Positions 5,181 to 11,681 of a stretch of 11,681 nucleotides of DNA are shown one piece after another; positions within the stretch are counted from its first letter, which is position 1; each line of letters opens with the position of its first letter. The notes under the pieces were generated by a model. That model ran no database searches and was not told where the DNA came from. It worked only from the letters and a program-made list of their open reading frames with translations. The stretch covers positions 1 to 11,681 of the forward strand of contig JBEVIH010000180.1 in NCBI GenBank assembly GCA_040510815.1. The letters are read 5' to 3'. A program made the translations under genes and the position numbers. The stretch is from VAZQ01 sp040510815 (lineage in GTDB: Bacteria; Pseudomonadota; Alphaproteobacteria; Rhizobiales; Xanthobacteraceae).

Positions 5181-5588
5181 TCAATTGTCGTCGCCCGCGA
5201 TCTCCTCGACGAGATCAACGATGCGGCGCCGCAGCTTGGGCTCCTTGATCTTCATGAAGGCTTTGGTGAGGGACAGTCCTTCGGAGGTGGCGAGAAAATC
5301 GGAGACATAGGCGGGGGAGGGTGCGTCTTTGATGTCGCCCGAGTGCCCGTGCAAATTCGGCGCGCCCTCGAAGAAGAATGCGACCGGCACCTGCAGGATA
5401 TGGGAAATCTGCTGCAACCGGCTGGCCCCGATCCGGTTGGTGCCCTTCTCGTATTTTTGGACTTGCTGAAACGTCAAGCCAAGCGCGTCGCCGAGCTTTT
5501 CCTGGCTCATCGACAGCATCATGCGACGCATTCGTACCCGGCTGCCCACGTGTTTATCGATGGGATTCGGGGCCTTCTTGGCCATCAT
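5181..5588 (-). CDS. XRE-family transcriptional regulator, PhrR/PraR-like
   Basis: The 135-residue protein begins MMAKKAPNPIDKHVGSRVRM. Residues 15-70 are a Cro/C1 helix-turn-helix: SQEKLGDALGLTFQQVQKYE (28-47) is the two-helix DNA-contacting unit, followed by KGTNRIGASRLQQISHIL. The C-terminal part ends with SPAYVSDFLATSEGLSLTKA and a helix around LRRRIVDLVEEIAG. Rhizobial homologues between lnt and metK are known as phrR (acid-inducible, beside actA/lnt in Sinorhizobium) and praR (a repressor of biofilm and reb genes); sequence and synteny both fit. The target genes here cannot be told. A ribosome binding site AGGAG lies six bases before the ATG at 5588; the next codon is also ATG. Confidence is high for the family, moderate for orthology. 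Confidence 0.88.
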   Translation of the reverse strand: MMAKKAPNPIDKHVGSRVRMRRMMLSMSQEKLGDALGLTFQQVQKYEKGTNRIGASRLQQISHILQVPVAFFFEGAPNLHGHSGDIKDAPSPAYVSDFLATSEGLSLTKAFMKIKEPKLRRRIVDLVEEIAGDDN

Positions 5589-5873
5589 AACAATCTCCTA
5601 TGCCGCCTCGGCGCGTCGTAATAATCATTCTACAGAGCGGGAATGCAATCAGACTCTCCCGCCCTGGTTCGATCACCCACAATAGACTGTAAAATTGGAT
5701 TGCAATTTAGGGTCTATTTCCAAGAGCTTAAAACTAAGCGAGAGCAGCCGTTTCGGCCACACAACTTTCCGTTAAGTGGCCGATTTTACACAAGTTGCCG
5801 CACTCCCGCTCGGATAAGTTGTAGACCGGCTTGGCGAAGAAGACCTATGCGAAAGTTGATGGTCTGGCTTGAG
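5589..5873. promoter_or_regulatory. AT-rich regulatory gap between lnt and the XRE gene
   Basis: This 285-base gap is clearly AT-richer than its surroundings and holds no credible gene. On the minus strand TTGCAT (5646-5641) followed after 17 bases by ATTATT is a possible promoter for the XRE gene, and a palindrome ATTGCAAT (5699-5706) lies further upstream. CAACTT or AAGTTG hexamers occur near 5762, 5791, 5816 and 5852, which could be regulator sites. No T-rich terminator for lnt was found. Confidence 0.45.
5753..5783. promoter_or_regulatory. Inverted repeat with CAACTTTCCGTTAA in the loop
   Basis: TCGGCCAC (5753-5760) and GTGGCCGA (5776-5783) form a perfect 8-base stem around a 15-base loop. 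The segment CAACTTTCCGTTAAG (5762-5776) differs by one base from 1452-1466 in the rimP leader. It could be an operator for the neighbouring regulator or part of a lnt transcript end. Confidence 0.4.
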
Positions 5874-7475
5874 CTATAGGGATGGCCGGCGGGTGCGGAC
5901 GCGAAACAGCACAACCAGCGCCGCCCCGATCAGCAGGCCCGCCGGACCGTCGCCCAGACGGGCATAGGGCGTCGGCGAAACGGGGCGCGGCAGGCCGGAA
6001 TCCAGCACCCCTTCGGTGCCCAGCGGCAGCGCCGCGAGCACGCGGCCGAGCGGATCGACCACCGCCGATATGCCGGTATTGGCGGCCCGCACCAGCGGCA
6101 GGCCCTCCTCGATGGCGCGCACGCGCGCCTGCTGGAAGTGCTGGTAGGGGCCGGGGCTCATCCCGAACCAGCCGTCATTGGTGAGGTTGAGCAGCCATCC
6201 CGGCCGCTCGTTGCGCGGCACCGCCTCGCCCGGAAAGATGATCTCGTAGCAGATGAGCGGAACGAAATTCGGCACGCCCGGCGCGCTCAGGCTGCGGCGC
6301 CGGTCGCCCGGGATGAACCCGCCGCGCACCTGCGTGAGCTGCATCAGGCCGAGCCGCTCGAGCCAATTCTGCAGCGGCAGATACTCGCCGAACGGAACCA
6401 GGTGGACCTTGTCGTAGGCCGACAGGACCGAGCCGTCGTGGCCGATCACGTAGATCGAATTGTAGGCGCGGTTGGCGAGCGCACCGGACCCCGCCTCCGG
6501 CGGCCGGATGGCGCCGGTGATCAGCACCGTGCCTTGCGGCAGCAGCGCGGCGATCTGGGCGAGCGCATCGGGCTCCTGCGTGAGGAAGAACGGAAATGCC
6601 GATTCCGGCCAGATCAGATGGGTGACGTCGCGCACGCCCGTCGATTGCGGCCCGCTGGCGCGATCGGACAGCGCCAGGTAGCGGCTCATCACCTGCTGCT
6701 TTTGCGAATACCTGAATTTTTCGTCCTGCTGCAGGTTGGGCTGCATGATGCGAAGCCGGACGCCGTCCACATAGGTCGTGGGCGTCCTCGCCAGACGCCA
6801 CGCGCCGTAACCCGCAAGCGCGACGATCACCACGACGCTCAGCGCCGGTGCCAGCCATGGACGTCTGGTATCGGCGCGGTCGTCGGCGAGCACGGCCGGG
6901 CTGGCGTAGACCGCCACCGCCAGCAACGTCATGCCCCACAGCCCGACCAGCGCCGCGCCCTGCGCCAGCCACAACGGCGAGATGAGCGCATAGCCGTAGG
7001 CATTCCACGGGAAGCCACTGAACAGATGGCCGCGCAGCCATTCCGCGACGGTGAGCGCCACCGCCAGCGCCAGCACGCGTGTTGCGCCGCGTGTCCAGAT
7101 GAGGCGGGCGAGCGCCAGCCCGAGCGCGGTGTAGACCGCCATCCCGGCCGGCAAGGCGACCACCGCGAACGGCAGCAGCCAGCCGAAGGTCTTGGCATCG
7201 ACCAGAAACGCATTGCCGACCCAATAGAGGCCGGCGAGGAAATATCCGAAGCCGAACCACCAGCCCGCGCTCGCCGCCGCGATCACGCCGCCGAACCGGC
7301 CGGCGCCGGCCCCGTCGACCAGCCAGACCAGGATCGGGAAGGTGACGAACGCCACCGGCCAGATGTCGGTCGGCGGCAGTGCCAGCGTCGATGAGGCGCC
7401 GGCGAGGAACGCGACCAGCGCGCGCCGCCATCCCCAGGCCAGCACGATGGTGTGGGCGAAGCGGGTGAGCGTCAC
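5874..7475 (-). CDS. lnt: Apolipoprotein N-acyltransferase Lnt
   Basis: Lnt adds the third acyl chain to the N-terminal cysteine of lipoproteins at the periplasmic face of the inner membrane. The 533-residue protein has a hydrophobic N-terminal half with about seven likely membrane segments (for example near 40-53, 69-92, 99-125, 132-147, 175-197 and 210-228), then a nitrilase-like domain from about residue 240, and a last membrane helix near 510-525. The catalytic triad is visible: Glu291 in WPESAFPFF, Lys356 in YDKVHLVPFGEYLP and Cys409 in ICYEIIFP. LLNLTNDGWFG (428-438) is also typical. Translation starts at GTG, whose GTGA overlaps the TGA of the CBS-protein gene by four bases, implying translational coupling. 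In Sinorhizobium the homologue is actA, needed for acid tolerance. Confidence 0.96.
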   Translation of the reverse strand: MTLTRFAHTIVLAWGWRRALVAFLAGASSTLALPPTDIWPVAFVTFPILVWLVDGAGAGRFGGVIAAASAGWWFGFGYFLAGLYWVGNAFLVDAKTFGWLLPFAVVALPAGMAVYTALGLALARLIWTRGATRVLALAVALTVAEWLRGHLFSGFPWNAYGYALISPLWLAQGAALVGLWGMTLLAVAVYASPAVLADDRADTRRPWLAPALSVVVIVALAGYGAWRLARTPTTYVDGVRLRIMQPNLQQDEKFRYSQKQQVMSRYLALSDRASGPQSTGVRDVTHLIWPESAFPFFLTQEPDALAQIAALLPQGTVLITGAIRPPEAGSGALANRAYNSIYVIGHDGSVLSAYDKVHLVPFGEYLPLQNWLERLGLMQLTQVRGGFIPGDRRRSLSAPGVPNFVPLICYEIIFPGEAVPRNERPGWLLNLTNDGWFGMSPGPYQHFQQARVRAIEEGLPLVRAANTGISAVVDPLGRVLAALPLGTEGVLDSGLPRPVSPTPYARLGDGPAGLLIGAALVVLFRVRTRRPSL

Positions 7476-8650
7476 GGGCGGCGTGCGGATTTCGATGGCG
7501 CTGCGTCGGGGGACAGCTTAACCGATTCGTCGCCGGCGACCGGGAGCTCGGCGGGCGGCGGGGGCGCGCCGACCGCCGTGGGCGCCTTGTCGGGCTCGCC
7601 CGGCCGCCGCCGGGGGTCGCGGAGACCGCCGCGCGGCCGGTCCAAGCTGCGGTAGATCTTGAGCTTCTTCACGCGGCGCGGGTCGGCGTCGAGGATCTCG
7701 ATCTCGAACGGTCCGGGCCCCGGCACAAGCTCGCCGCGCACCGGCACGCGGCCGATCCGGGTCGCCACATAGCCGGCGAGCGTGTCCACTTCCTTGGCGA
7801 CCTCGCCGACCTCGAATTCCGGCCCCACGAACGCGGCGACGTCCTCGAGGCTGGCGCGGGCATCGGCCACGAACGAGCCGTCGGCCTGGCGCACCACGCC
7901 GGGCGCCGCGTCCTCGTCGTGCTCGTCCTCGATGTCGCCGACGATCTGCTCGACGATGTCCTCGATCGAGACGACGCCGTCGGCGCCGCCATATTCGTCG
8001 ACCACGAGCGAGAGGTGGATGCGGGTGGTCTGCATCTTGGCGAGCAGGTCGATTGCCGGCATCGACGGCGGCACGAACAGGATCTCGCGCACGATCTTGG
8101 TTTCCGACAACGGCATTGCGAGATCGACCGCCTTGAGGTCGAGGCCGGCCGGCAGCGGCTTCTTGCGCCGGGCGTTGGCCTTGGCGTTGGCGGCGCGCGC
8201 GGTCATGAAGGCGATGAGGTCGCGGATGTGGACCATGCCGATGGCGTCGTCGAGCGTCTCGTCGTAGACGACGAGCCGCGAATGGCCCGCGCTCGCGAAC
8301 ACCTTCAACAACTCGCCGAGCGCGATGTCGCGCTGCACCGCGATGATGTCGGCGCGCGGCACCATGACATCCATGACCCGCCGCTCGCGCAGCGCCAGGA
8401 TGTTCTGCAGCATCTTGCGTTCTTGCGGCGAGAAGCCGTGCGCGCCGGCGCTGCCTTCGAGCACGTCCTTGAGGTCGGCGCGGATCGTGCTCGCCTTCCA
8501 GCCGAAGATCGCCCGCAGCGCGCGCGCCAGCCAGCCTTCGCCGTTGCCGCGGGCGACCTCGCTCGGGCGCGGCACCGGCACCGGCAGATTGCGGATCTCG
8601 GTCGCGGAAGCGACCGGCTCGCTCGGTGACGATGGCTCGGAGTCGGGCAT
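7472..8650 (-). CDS. CorC/TlyC-family CBS-domain protein
   Basis: The 392-residue protein is soluble by composition: it lacks the membrane DUF21 domain seen in larger relatives. Domains in order are a variable proline-rich N-terminus, an acidic helix and RRVMDVMVPRADIIAV (90-105), which opens the first CBS motif. The second CBS motif runs through VDLAMPLSETKIVREILFVP to LVVDEYGGADGVVSIEDIVE (about 175-235), and a C-terminal CorC_HlyC transporter-associated domain covers about 255-335. The last 55 residues are a low-complexity Pro/Ala/Asp tail. Relatives are annotated as hemolysin C or as the magnesium and cobalt efflux protein CorC; the true role is not settled, and hemolysis is unlikely. Placement next to ybeY and lnt is the common proteobacterial arrangement (ybeZ-ybeY-ybeX-lnt), making this the YbeX equivalent. 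The start lies 12 bases after ybeY. Confidence 0.9.
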   Translation of the reverse strand: MPDSEPSSPSEPVASATEIRNLPVPVPRPSEVARGNGEGWLARALRAIFGWKASTIRADLKDVLEGSAGAHGFSPQERKMLQNILALRERRVMDVMVPRADIIAVQRDIALGELLKVFASAGHSRLVVYDETLDDAIGMVHIRDLIAFMTARAANAKANARRKKPLPAGLDLKAVDLAMPLSETKIVREILFVPPSMPAIDLLAKMQTTRIHLSLVVDEYGGADGVVSIEDIVEQIVGDIEDEHDEDAAPGVVRQADGSFVADARASLEDVAAFVGPEFEVGEVAKEVDTLAGYVATRIGRVPVRGELVPGPGPFEIEILDADPRRVKKLKIYRSLDRPRGGLRDPRRRPGEPDKAPTAVGAPPPPAELPVAGDESVKLSPDAAPSKSARRP

Positions 8651-8662
8651 GGCGGTCGCGCG

Positions 8663-9163
8663 TCAGGCTTGGTCGCGCAGCAGATAGGGATCGGGAAGGT
8701 CGAGCCGGGCCAGGATCGCGATTTCGAGCCCCTCCATCGCGTCCGCGTCCTCGTTGGCCTCGTGATCGTAGCCGACGAGGTGCAGAAATCCATGCACGGC
8801 GAGATGGGCGAGGTGGTGTATGAACGGCTTGCCCTCGGCGGCGGCCTCGCGCGCCACGGTCTCATAGGCGATGACGATGTCGCCGAGCAGGCGGGGCGCG
8901 CGGCGATCGGGGCGCGCCTCCTTGGCCGGGAACGACAGCACGTTGGTCGCCGCGTCCTTGCCGCGCCAGTCGCGGTTAAGCGCGCGGATGGCCGCATCGT
9001 CGGTCAGCACGACGGCGAGCTCGCCGTCGCTCGGCACCAGCGCGGCGGCGGCGGCGAGCGCGCGGCGCAACATGGCGTCGGCGCCGCGCTGCGCCTTCCA
9101 GAGCGGGGACTCGACCACGATATCGACGGCGAGCGCGGGCCGCCGCAGGGGCGATCGGCTCAT
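8663..9163 (-). CDS. ybeY: Endoribonuclease YbeY
   Basis: YbeY is a metal-dependent RNase needed for 16S rRNA 3' maturation and 70S quality control. The 166-residue product carries the zinc-binding motif HGFLHLVGYDH, with His124, His128 and His134 in the expected Hx3Hx5H spacing. It also has LNRDWRGKDAATNVLSFP (62-79) and LLGDIVIAY (92-100). The Asn in TNVLSFP replaces the Asp of the enterobacterial TDVLSFP and is not alarming, because the metal ligands are intact. Its ATG overlaps the TGA of the upstream phoH-like gene as ATGA (9160-9163), so the two are probably translationally coupled. PhoH and YbeY work as partners in related bacteria, where the ATPase is YbeZ. The start is secure because of the overlap. 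Confidence 0.95.
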   Translation of the reverse strand: MSRSPLRRPALAVDIVVESPLWKAQRGADAMLRRALAAAAALVPSDGELAVVLTDDAAIRALNRDWRGKDAATNVLSFPAKEARPDRRAPRLLGDIVIAYETVAREAAAEGKPFIHHLAHLAVHGFLHLVGYDHEANEDADAMEGLEIAILARLDLPDPYLLRDQA

Positions 9164-10206
9164 TCCTTGCTCTCGCGCGTGCGCGCCTTGAGCGCGGCTT
9201 TGTCGTAGGCCTCCACGATACGCGCGACCAGTTCGTGACGGATGACGTCCTCGGCGGTGAACACCACGTGGGAGATGCCTTCGACCTTCTCGAGCAGCCG
9301 CACCGCCTCGTGCAGGCCCGAGGTCTGGCCATGGGGCAGATCGACCTGGCTGGGATCGCCGGTCACGATCATCCGGCTGTTCTCGCCGAGCCGGGTGAGG
9401 AACATCTTCATCTGCATCGTGGTGGTGTTCTGCGCCTCGTCGAGGATCACGACCGCGTTGGAGAGCGTGCGCCCGCGCATGAAGGCGAGCGGCGCGATCT
9501 CGATCTCGCCGGTCTGCAGCGCGCGCTCGACGATGCGCGCGTCCATCAGGTCATAGAGCGCGTCGTAGATCGGGCGCAGATAGGGATCGACCTTCTCGCG
9601 CATGTCGCCGGGCAGGAATCCGAGCCGTTCGCCGGCCTCCACCGCCGGGCGCGAGAACACCATGCGGTCGACCTCCTTGCGCTCGAACAGCTGCACCGCC
9701 TGGGCGACCGCAAGCCAGGTCTTGCCGGTGCCGGCCGGGCCGGTGCCGAACACCAGCGCATGGCGCCGCAAGGCGCGGATATAGGCGTCCTGCGCGGCGG
9801 TGCGGGCGCGCACCGGGCGCTTGCGCAGGTTGATCTCCTCGAAGCTCGGCCGCGTCGTCGCCGGGTCGTAGTCGAACAGCGAGCCCTGCGCGATCGCCAG
9901 CCGGATCGCGCCCTCGACGTCGCCGGACACGAGCTCGTCGCCGCGCCGCAGCCGCTCGTAAAGGCCCTCGAGCACGCGCCGCGCCTGCTCGCAGGCGTCG
10001 CGCGAGCCGTCGATGGTGACGTGATTGCCGCGCTGCTCGGCGACCACGCCGAGCCGGCGCTCGATCAGCGCCAGGTTCTGCCCGTACTGGCCGAACAGGA
10101 TGGAGGCCAAGCGGTTGTCGTCGAACGCGAGCACGACCTGGGTTGCGGCAGCTTCGCCGACGGCGACCGGCGATGGGAATCCGTTGTCCGATCGGGGCGA
10201 GCGCAA
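9160..10206 (-). CDS. phoH: PhoH-like ATPase (YbeZ type)
   Basis: The protein is a cytosolic P-loop ATPase of the PhoH/YbeZ family, thought to assist YbeY in RNA processing. From a TTG at 10206 it has 348 residues, the usual family length. The conserved region begins at QVVLAFDDNRLASILFGQYG (23-42). Walker A is GPAGTGKT (156-163) and Walker B is VVILDEAQN (252-260), with SRPAVEAGERLGFLPGD (185-201) and MIVTGDPSQVDLPHGQTSGL (279-298) also intact. The frame remains open upstream to 10932, but that part is antisense-frame noise inside miaB. The TTG follows GGAGG by ten bases and comes just after the miaB stop (10212). No ATG is available between the miaB stop and the conserved region, so TTG is the best choice, although not proven. 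Confidence in the function is high. Confidence 0.94.
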   Translation of the reverse strand: MRSPRSDNGFPSPVAVGEAAATQVVLAFDDNRLASILFGQYGQNLALIERRLGVVAEQRGNHVTIDGSRDACEQARRVLEGLYERLRRGDELVSGDVEGAIRLAIAQGSLFDYDPATTRPSFEEINLRKRPVRARTAAQDAYIRALRRHALVFGTGPAGTGKTWLAVAQAVQLFERKEVDRMVFSRPAVEAGERLGFLPGDMREKVDPYLRPIYDALYDLMDARIVERALQTGEIEIAPLAFMRGRTLSNAVVILDEAQNTTTMQMKMFLTRLGENSRMIVTGDPSQVDLPHGQTSGLHEAVRLLEKVEGISHVVFTAEDVIRHELVARIVEAYDKAALKARTRESKE

Positions 10207-10211
10207 CGGTA

Positions 10212-11603
10212 TCAGGCCTCCACGGCGGCCAGCGTCGACCGCGCCCGGACGGGTCCGTCCGCAAGCGTGCCGAACAGGCTGTTGGCGCTGATTTCGGTGA
10301 TCGTCACCGCGGCGATTTCCCCGACCATGCTGGGTGCGGCCATGACCTGCACCGGGTGCAGATATGGGGAGCGGCCGACCAGTTGGCCAGGATGCCGTCC
10401 GGGCTTTTCGAACAGCACGTCGAAGGTGCGGCCGAGGCAGCGCGCGTTGAAGGAGGCTTGGTTGCGGTCGATCGCCGCCTGCAGGCGGTAAAGGCGCTCC
10501 GATTTCAACTCCTCGGGCACCTGCTCGGCCATCTCGGCGCTGGGAGTTCCCGGTCGCGGCGAATATTTGAACGAGAAGGCGCCGGCAAAACCGATCTCGT
10601 CGACCAGCGAAAGCGTCAAGGCGAAATCGTCGTCGCGCTCGCCCGGGAAGCCGACGATGAAGTCGGAGGAGAACGCAATGTCCGGCCGCGTCGCGCGCAT
10701 GCGCGCGATGGTATCGAGGTAATCGGCGCGCGTGTGCCGGCGGTTCATGGCGGCGAGCACGCGGTCCGATCCCGACTGCACCGGCAGGTGCAGATACGGC
10801 ATCAGGCTCGGCAGATCGCGATGCGCGGCGATCAGGCTCGCCTCCATGTCGCCGGGATGGCTGGTGGTGTAGCGCAGCCGCGCGATGCCCGGCACCTGCG
10901 CCACGCGCTCGAGCAGGCGCCCGAGCGTCCACGGCCGTCCGTCCGGGCCGTCGCCGTGATAGGCGTTGACGTTCTGGCCGATCAGCGTGACCTCGCGCAC
11001 GCCGGCGTCCGCCAGCCGCGCGACCTCGGCGACGACCTGCGCGACCGGGCGCGACACCTCCGCGCCGCGCGTATAGGGCACGACGCAGAAGGTGCAGAAC
11101 TTGTCGCAGCCTTCTTGCACGGTCACGAAGGCCGAGACGCCGCGCGCCCGCGTCGCCGCGCGGCTCGGCGGCGCCAGTAGATCGAACTTGTCCTCGACCG
11201 GGAAGTCGGTGTCGACCACGCCTTCGCCGCGCCCGACGCGCGCCAGCAGAGCAGGAAGCCGATGGTAGCTCTGCGGCCCGACCACGAGATCGACCGTCGG
11301 CGCGCGGCGGATGATCTCCTCGCCTTCCGCCTGGGCGACGCAGCCGGCGACCGCGATCACCACGCGGCGCCCGTCGCGGGCGGCGGCCTGCTTGAGCACG
11401 CGCATGCGGCCGAGCTCGGAATAGACCTTCTCGGCCGCCTTCTCGCGGATGTGGCAGGTGTTGAGGATGACGAGGTCGGCGTCCTCGGGCGTGGCGGTCT
11501 CGGCAAAACCTTCGGGCGCGAGCGTGTCCGCCATACGATGGGAATCGTAGACGTTCATCTGGCAGCCGAACGACTTGATGTGGACCTTGCGCGCTCCGCT
11601 CAT
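10212..11603 (-). CDS. miaB: tRNA-2-methylthio-N6-dimethylallyladenosine synthase MiaB
   Basis: MiaB is a radical-SAM methylthiotransferase that adds a methylthio group to i6A37 in tRNAs reading codons beginning with U. The 463-residue product has the three usual domains. The N-terminal UPF0004 domain carries Cys14 (SFGCQMN), Cys50 (LNTCHIREKAAEKVYSELGR) and Cys88 (AVAGCVAQ), which bind the auxiliary iron-sulfur cluster. The radical-SAM domain has Cys166, Cys170 and Cys173 in CDKFCTFCVVPYTRG. LIGQNVNAYHG, HLPVQSGSDRVLAAMNR and DFIVGFPGERDDDF are further family signatures. A TRAM domain covers about 385-450. All six cysteines are intact, so it should be active. It heads the tightly packed miaB-phoH-ybeY-corC-lnt block, and SAM comes from MetK. 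The ATG at 11603 gives the standard MSGARKVHIKSFGCQMN start. Confidence 0.97.
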   Translation of the reverse strand: MSGARKVHIKSFGCQMNVYDSHRMADTLAPEGFAETATPEDADLVILNTCHIREKAAEKVYSELGRMRVLKQAAARDGRRVVIAVAGCVAQAEGEEIIRRAPTVDLVVGPQSYHRLPALLARVGRGEGVVDTDFPVEDKFDLLAPPSRAATRARGVSAFVTVQEGCDKFCTFCVVPYTRGAEVSRPVAQVVAEVARLADAGVREVTLIGQNVNAYHGDGPDGRPWTLGRLLERVAQVPGIARLRYTTSHPGDMEASLIAAHRDLPSLMPYLHLPVQSGSDRVLAAMNRRHTRADYLDTIARMRATRPDIAFSSDFIVGFPGERDDDFALTLSLVDEIGFAGAFSFKYSPRPGTPSAEMAEQVPEELKSERLYRLQAAIDRNQASFNARCLGRTFDVLFEKPGRHPGQLVGRSPYLHPVQVMAAPSMVGEIAAVTITEISANSLFGTLADGPVRARSTLAAVEA

Positions 11604-11680
11604 GCCGGTGAGGTCAGGTTTCTGTTCCGGGACCGCCGCCTTTTACCAAAGATATCAAAGACATCGATCATTCGCCAGGA
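11600..11680 (-). other. Region upstream of miaB, possible 3' end of the preceding gene
   Basis: One minus-strand frame is open from the window edge to a TGA that overlaps the miaB ATG (ATGA), giving a basic tail ending RNLTSPA. The overlap would suit an operon, and in relatives another gene usually precedes miaB. However, the first part (about 11640-11675) is AT-rich with codons unlike the neighbours, so it may instead be the miaB promoter region. It is too short to decide. Confidence 0.25.
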
Positions 11681-11681
11681 C

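Noticed and set aside
6138..7394. A 418-residue plus-strand frame opposite lnt
   Set aside because: Composition is dominated by Arg, His, Gln and Asp as in antisense frames of GC-rich genes, and lnt on the other strand is intact.
10207..10932. A 240-residue N-terminal extension of the PhoH protein
   Set aside because: It lies inside miaB in another frame, is Arg-rich and unlike PhoH; the family length is reached from TTG 10206.
1..11681. A defence system, CRISPR array, prophage or transposon
   Set aside because: All complete genes but one are recognisable housekeeping genes, the exception being a DUF2336 protein; no spacer-repeat array, transposase, integrase or phage protein was seen.

Overview
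The window looks like an ordinary housekeeping stretch from a GC-rich alphaproteobacterium of the order Hyphomicrobiales (Rhizobiales), closest in style to the Bradyrhizobium/Xanthobacteraceae group. This rests on the gene order, on protein signatures recognised by eye, on GC-biased third codon positions, and on short repeats of a kind familiar in that group. No search was run.

Nearly all genes lie on the minus strand. Read in the direction of transcription (high to low coordinates) they are miaB (tRNA methylthiolation), phoH-like ATPase, ybeY (rRNA maturation endonuclease), a CorC/TlyC-type CBS protein, lnt (apolipoprotein N-acyltransferase), an XRE regulator of the PhrR/PraR type, metK (S-adenosylmethionine synthetase), trmB (tRNA m7G46 methyltransferase), then rimP and the start of nusA. 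A DUF2336 gene is the only complete plus-strand gene and sits between trmB and rimP. The block miaB-phoH-ybeY-corC-lnt is packed like one operon: a 5-base gap, a 4-base ATGA overlap, a 12-base gap and a 4-base GTGA overlap. MetK makes the SAM that TrmB and MiaB use. YbeY, RimP, MiaB and TrmB all serve ribosome or tRNA maturation, and NusA serves transcription.

Bases 1-370 do not belong to this order. They hold a second, diverged copy of the rimP-nusA junction on the plus strand, pointing head-on into the minus-strand nusA. The two nusA starts are about 89% identical, with mostly synonymous differences, and are joined at an 11-base microhomology (361-371). This fits best with a chimeric join of two related genomes, in assembly or amplification, although a real inverted rearrangement is possible. 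Neither nusA is complete.

The most interesting unexplained structure is a set of degenerate repeats with a strict 7-base period, found near the 3' end of rimP, across the convergent stop codons of DUF2336 and trmB, and in the leader of metK. Where they run into a gene they encode its C-terminal tail. Other regulatory candidates are a promoter followed by a terminator-like hairpin in the rimP leader, a hairpin just upstream of the DUF2336 start, and a 15-base motif shared by the rimP leader and the lnt/XRE gap. I found no tRNA, rRNA, CRISPR array, transposase or phage gene, and no convincing new multi-gene system.
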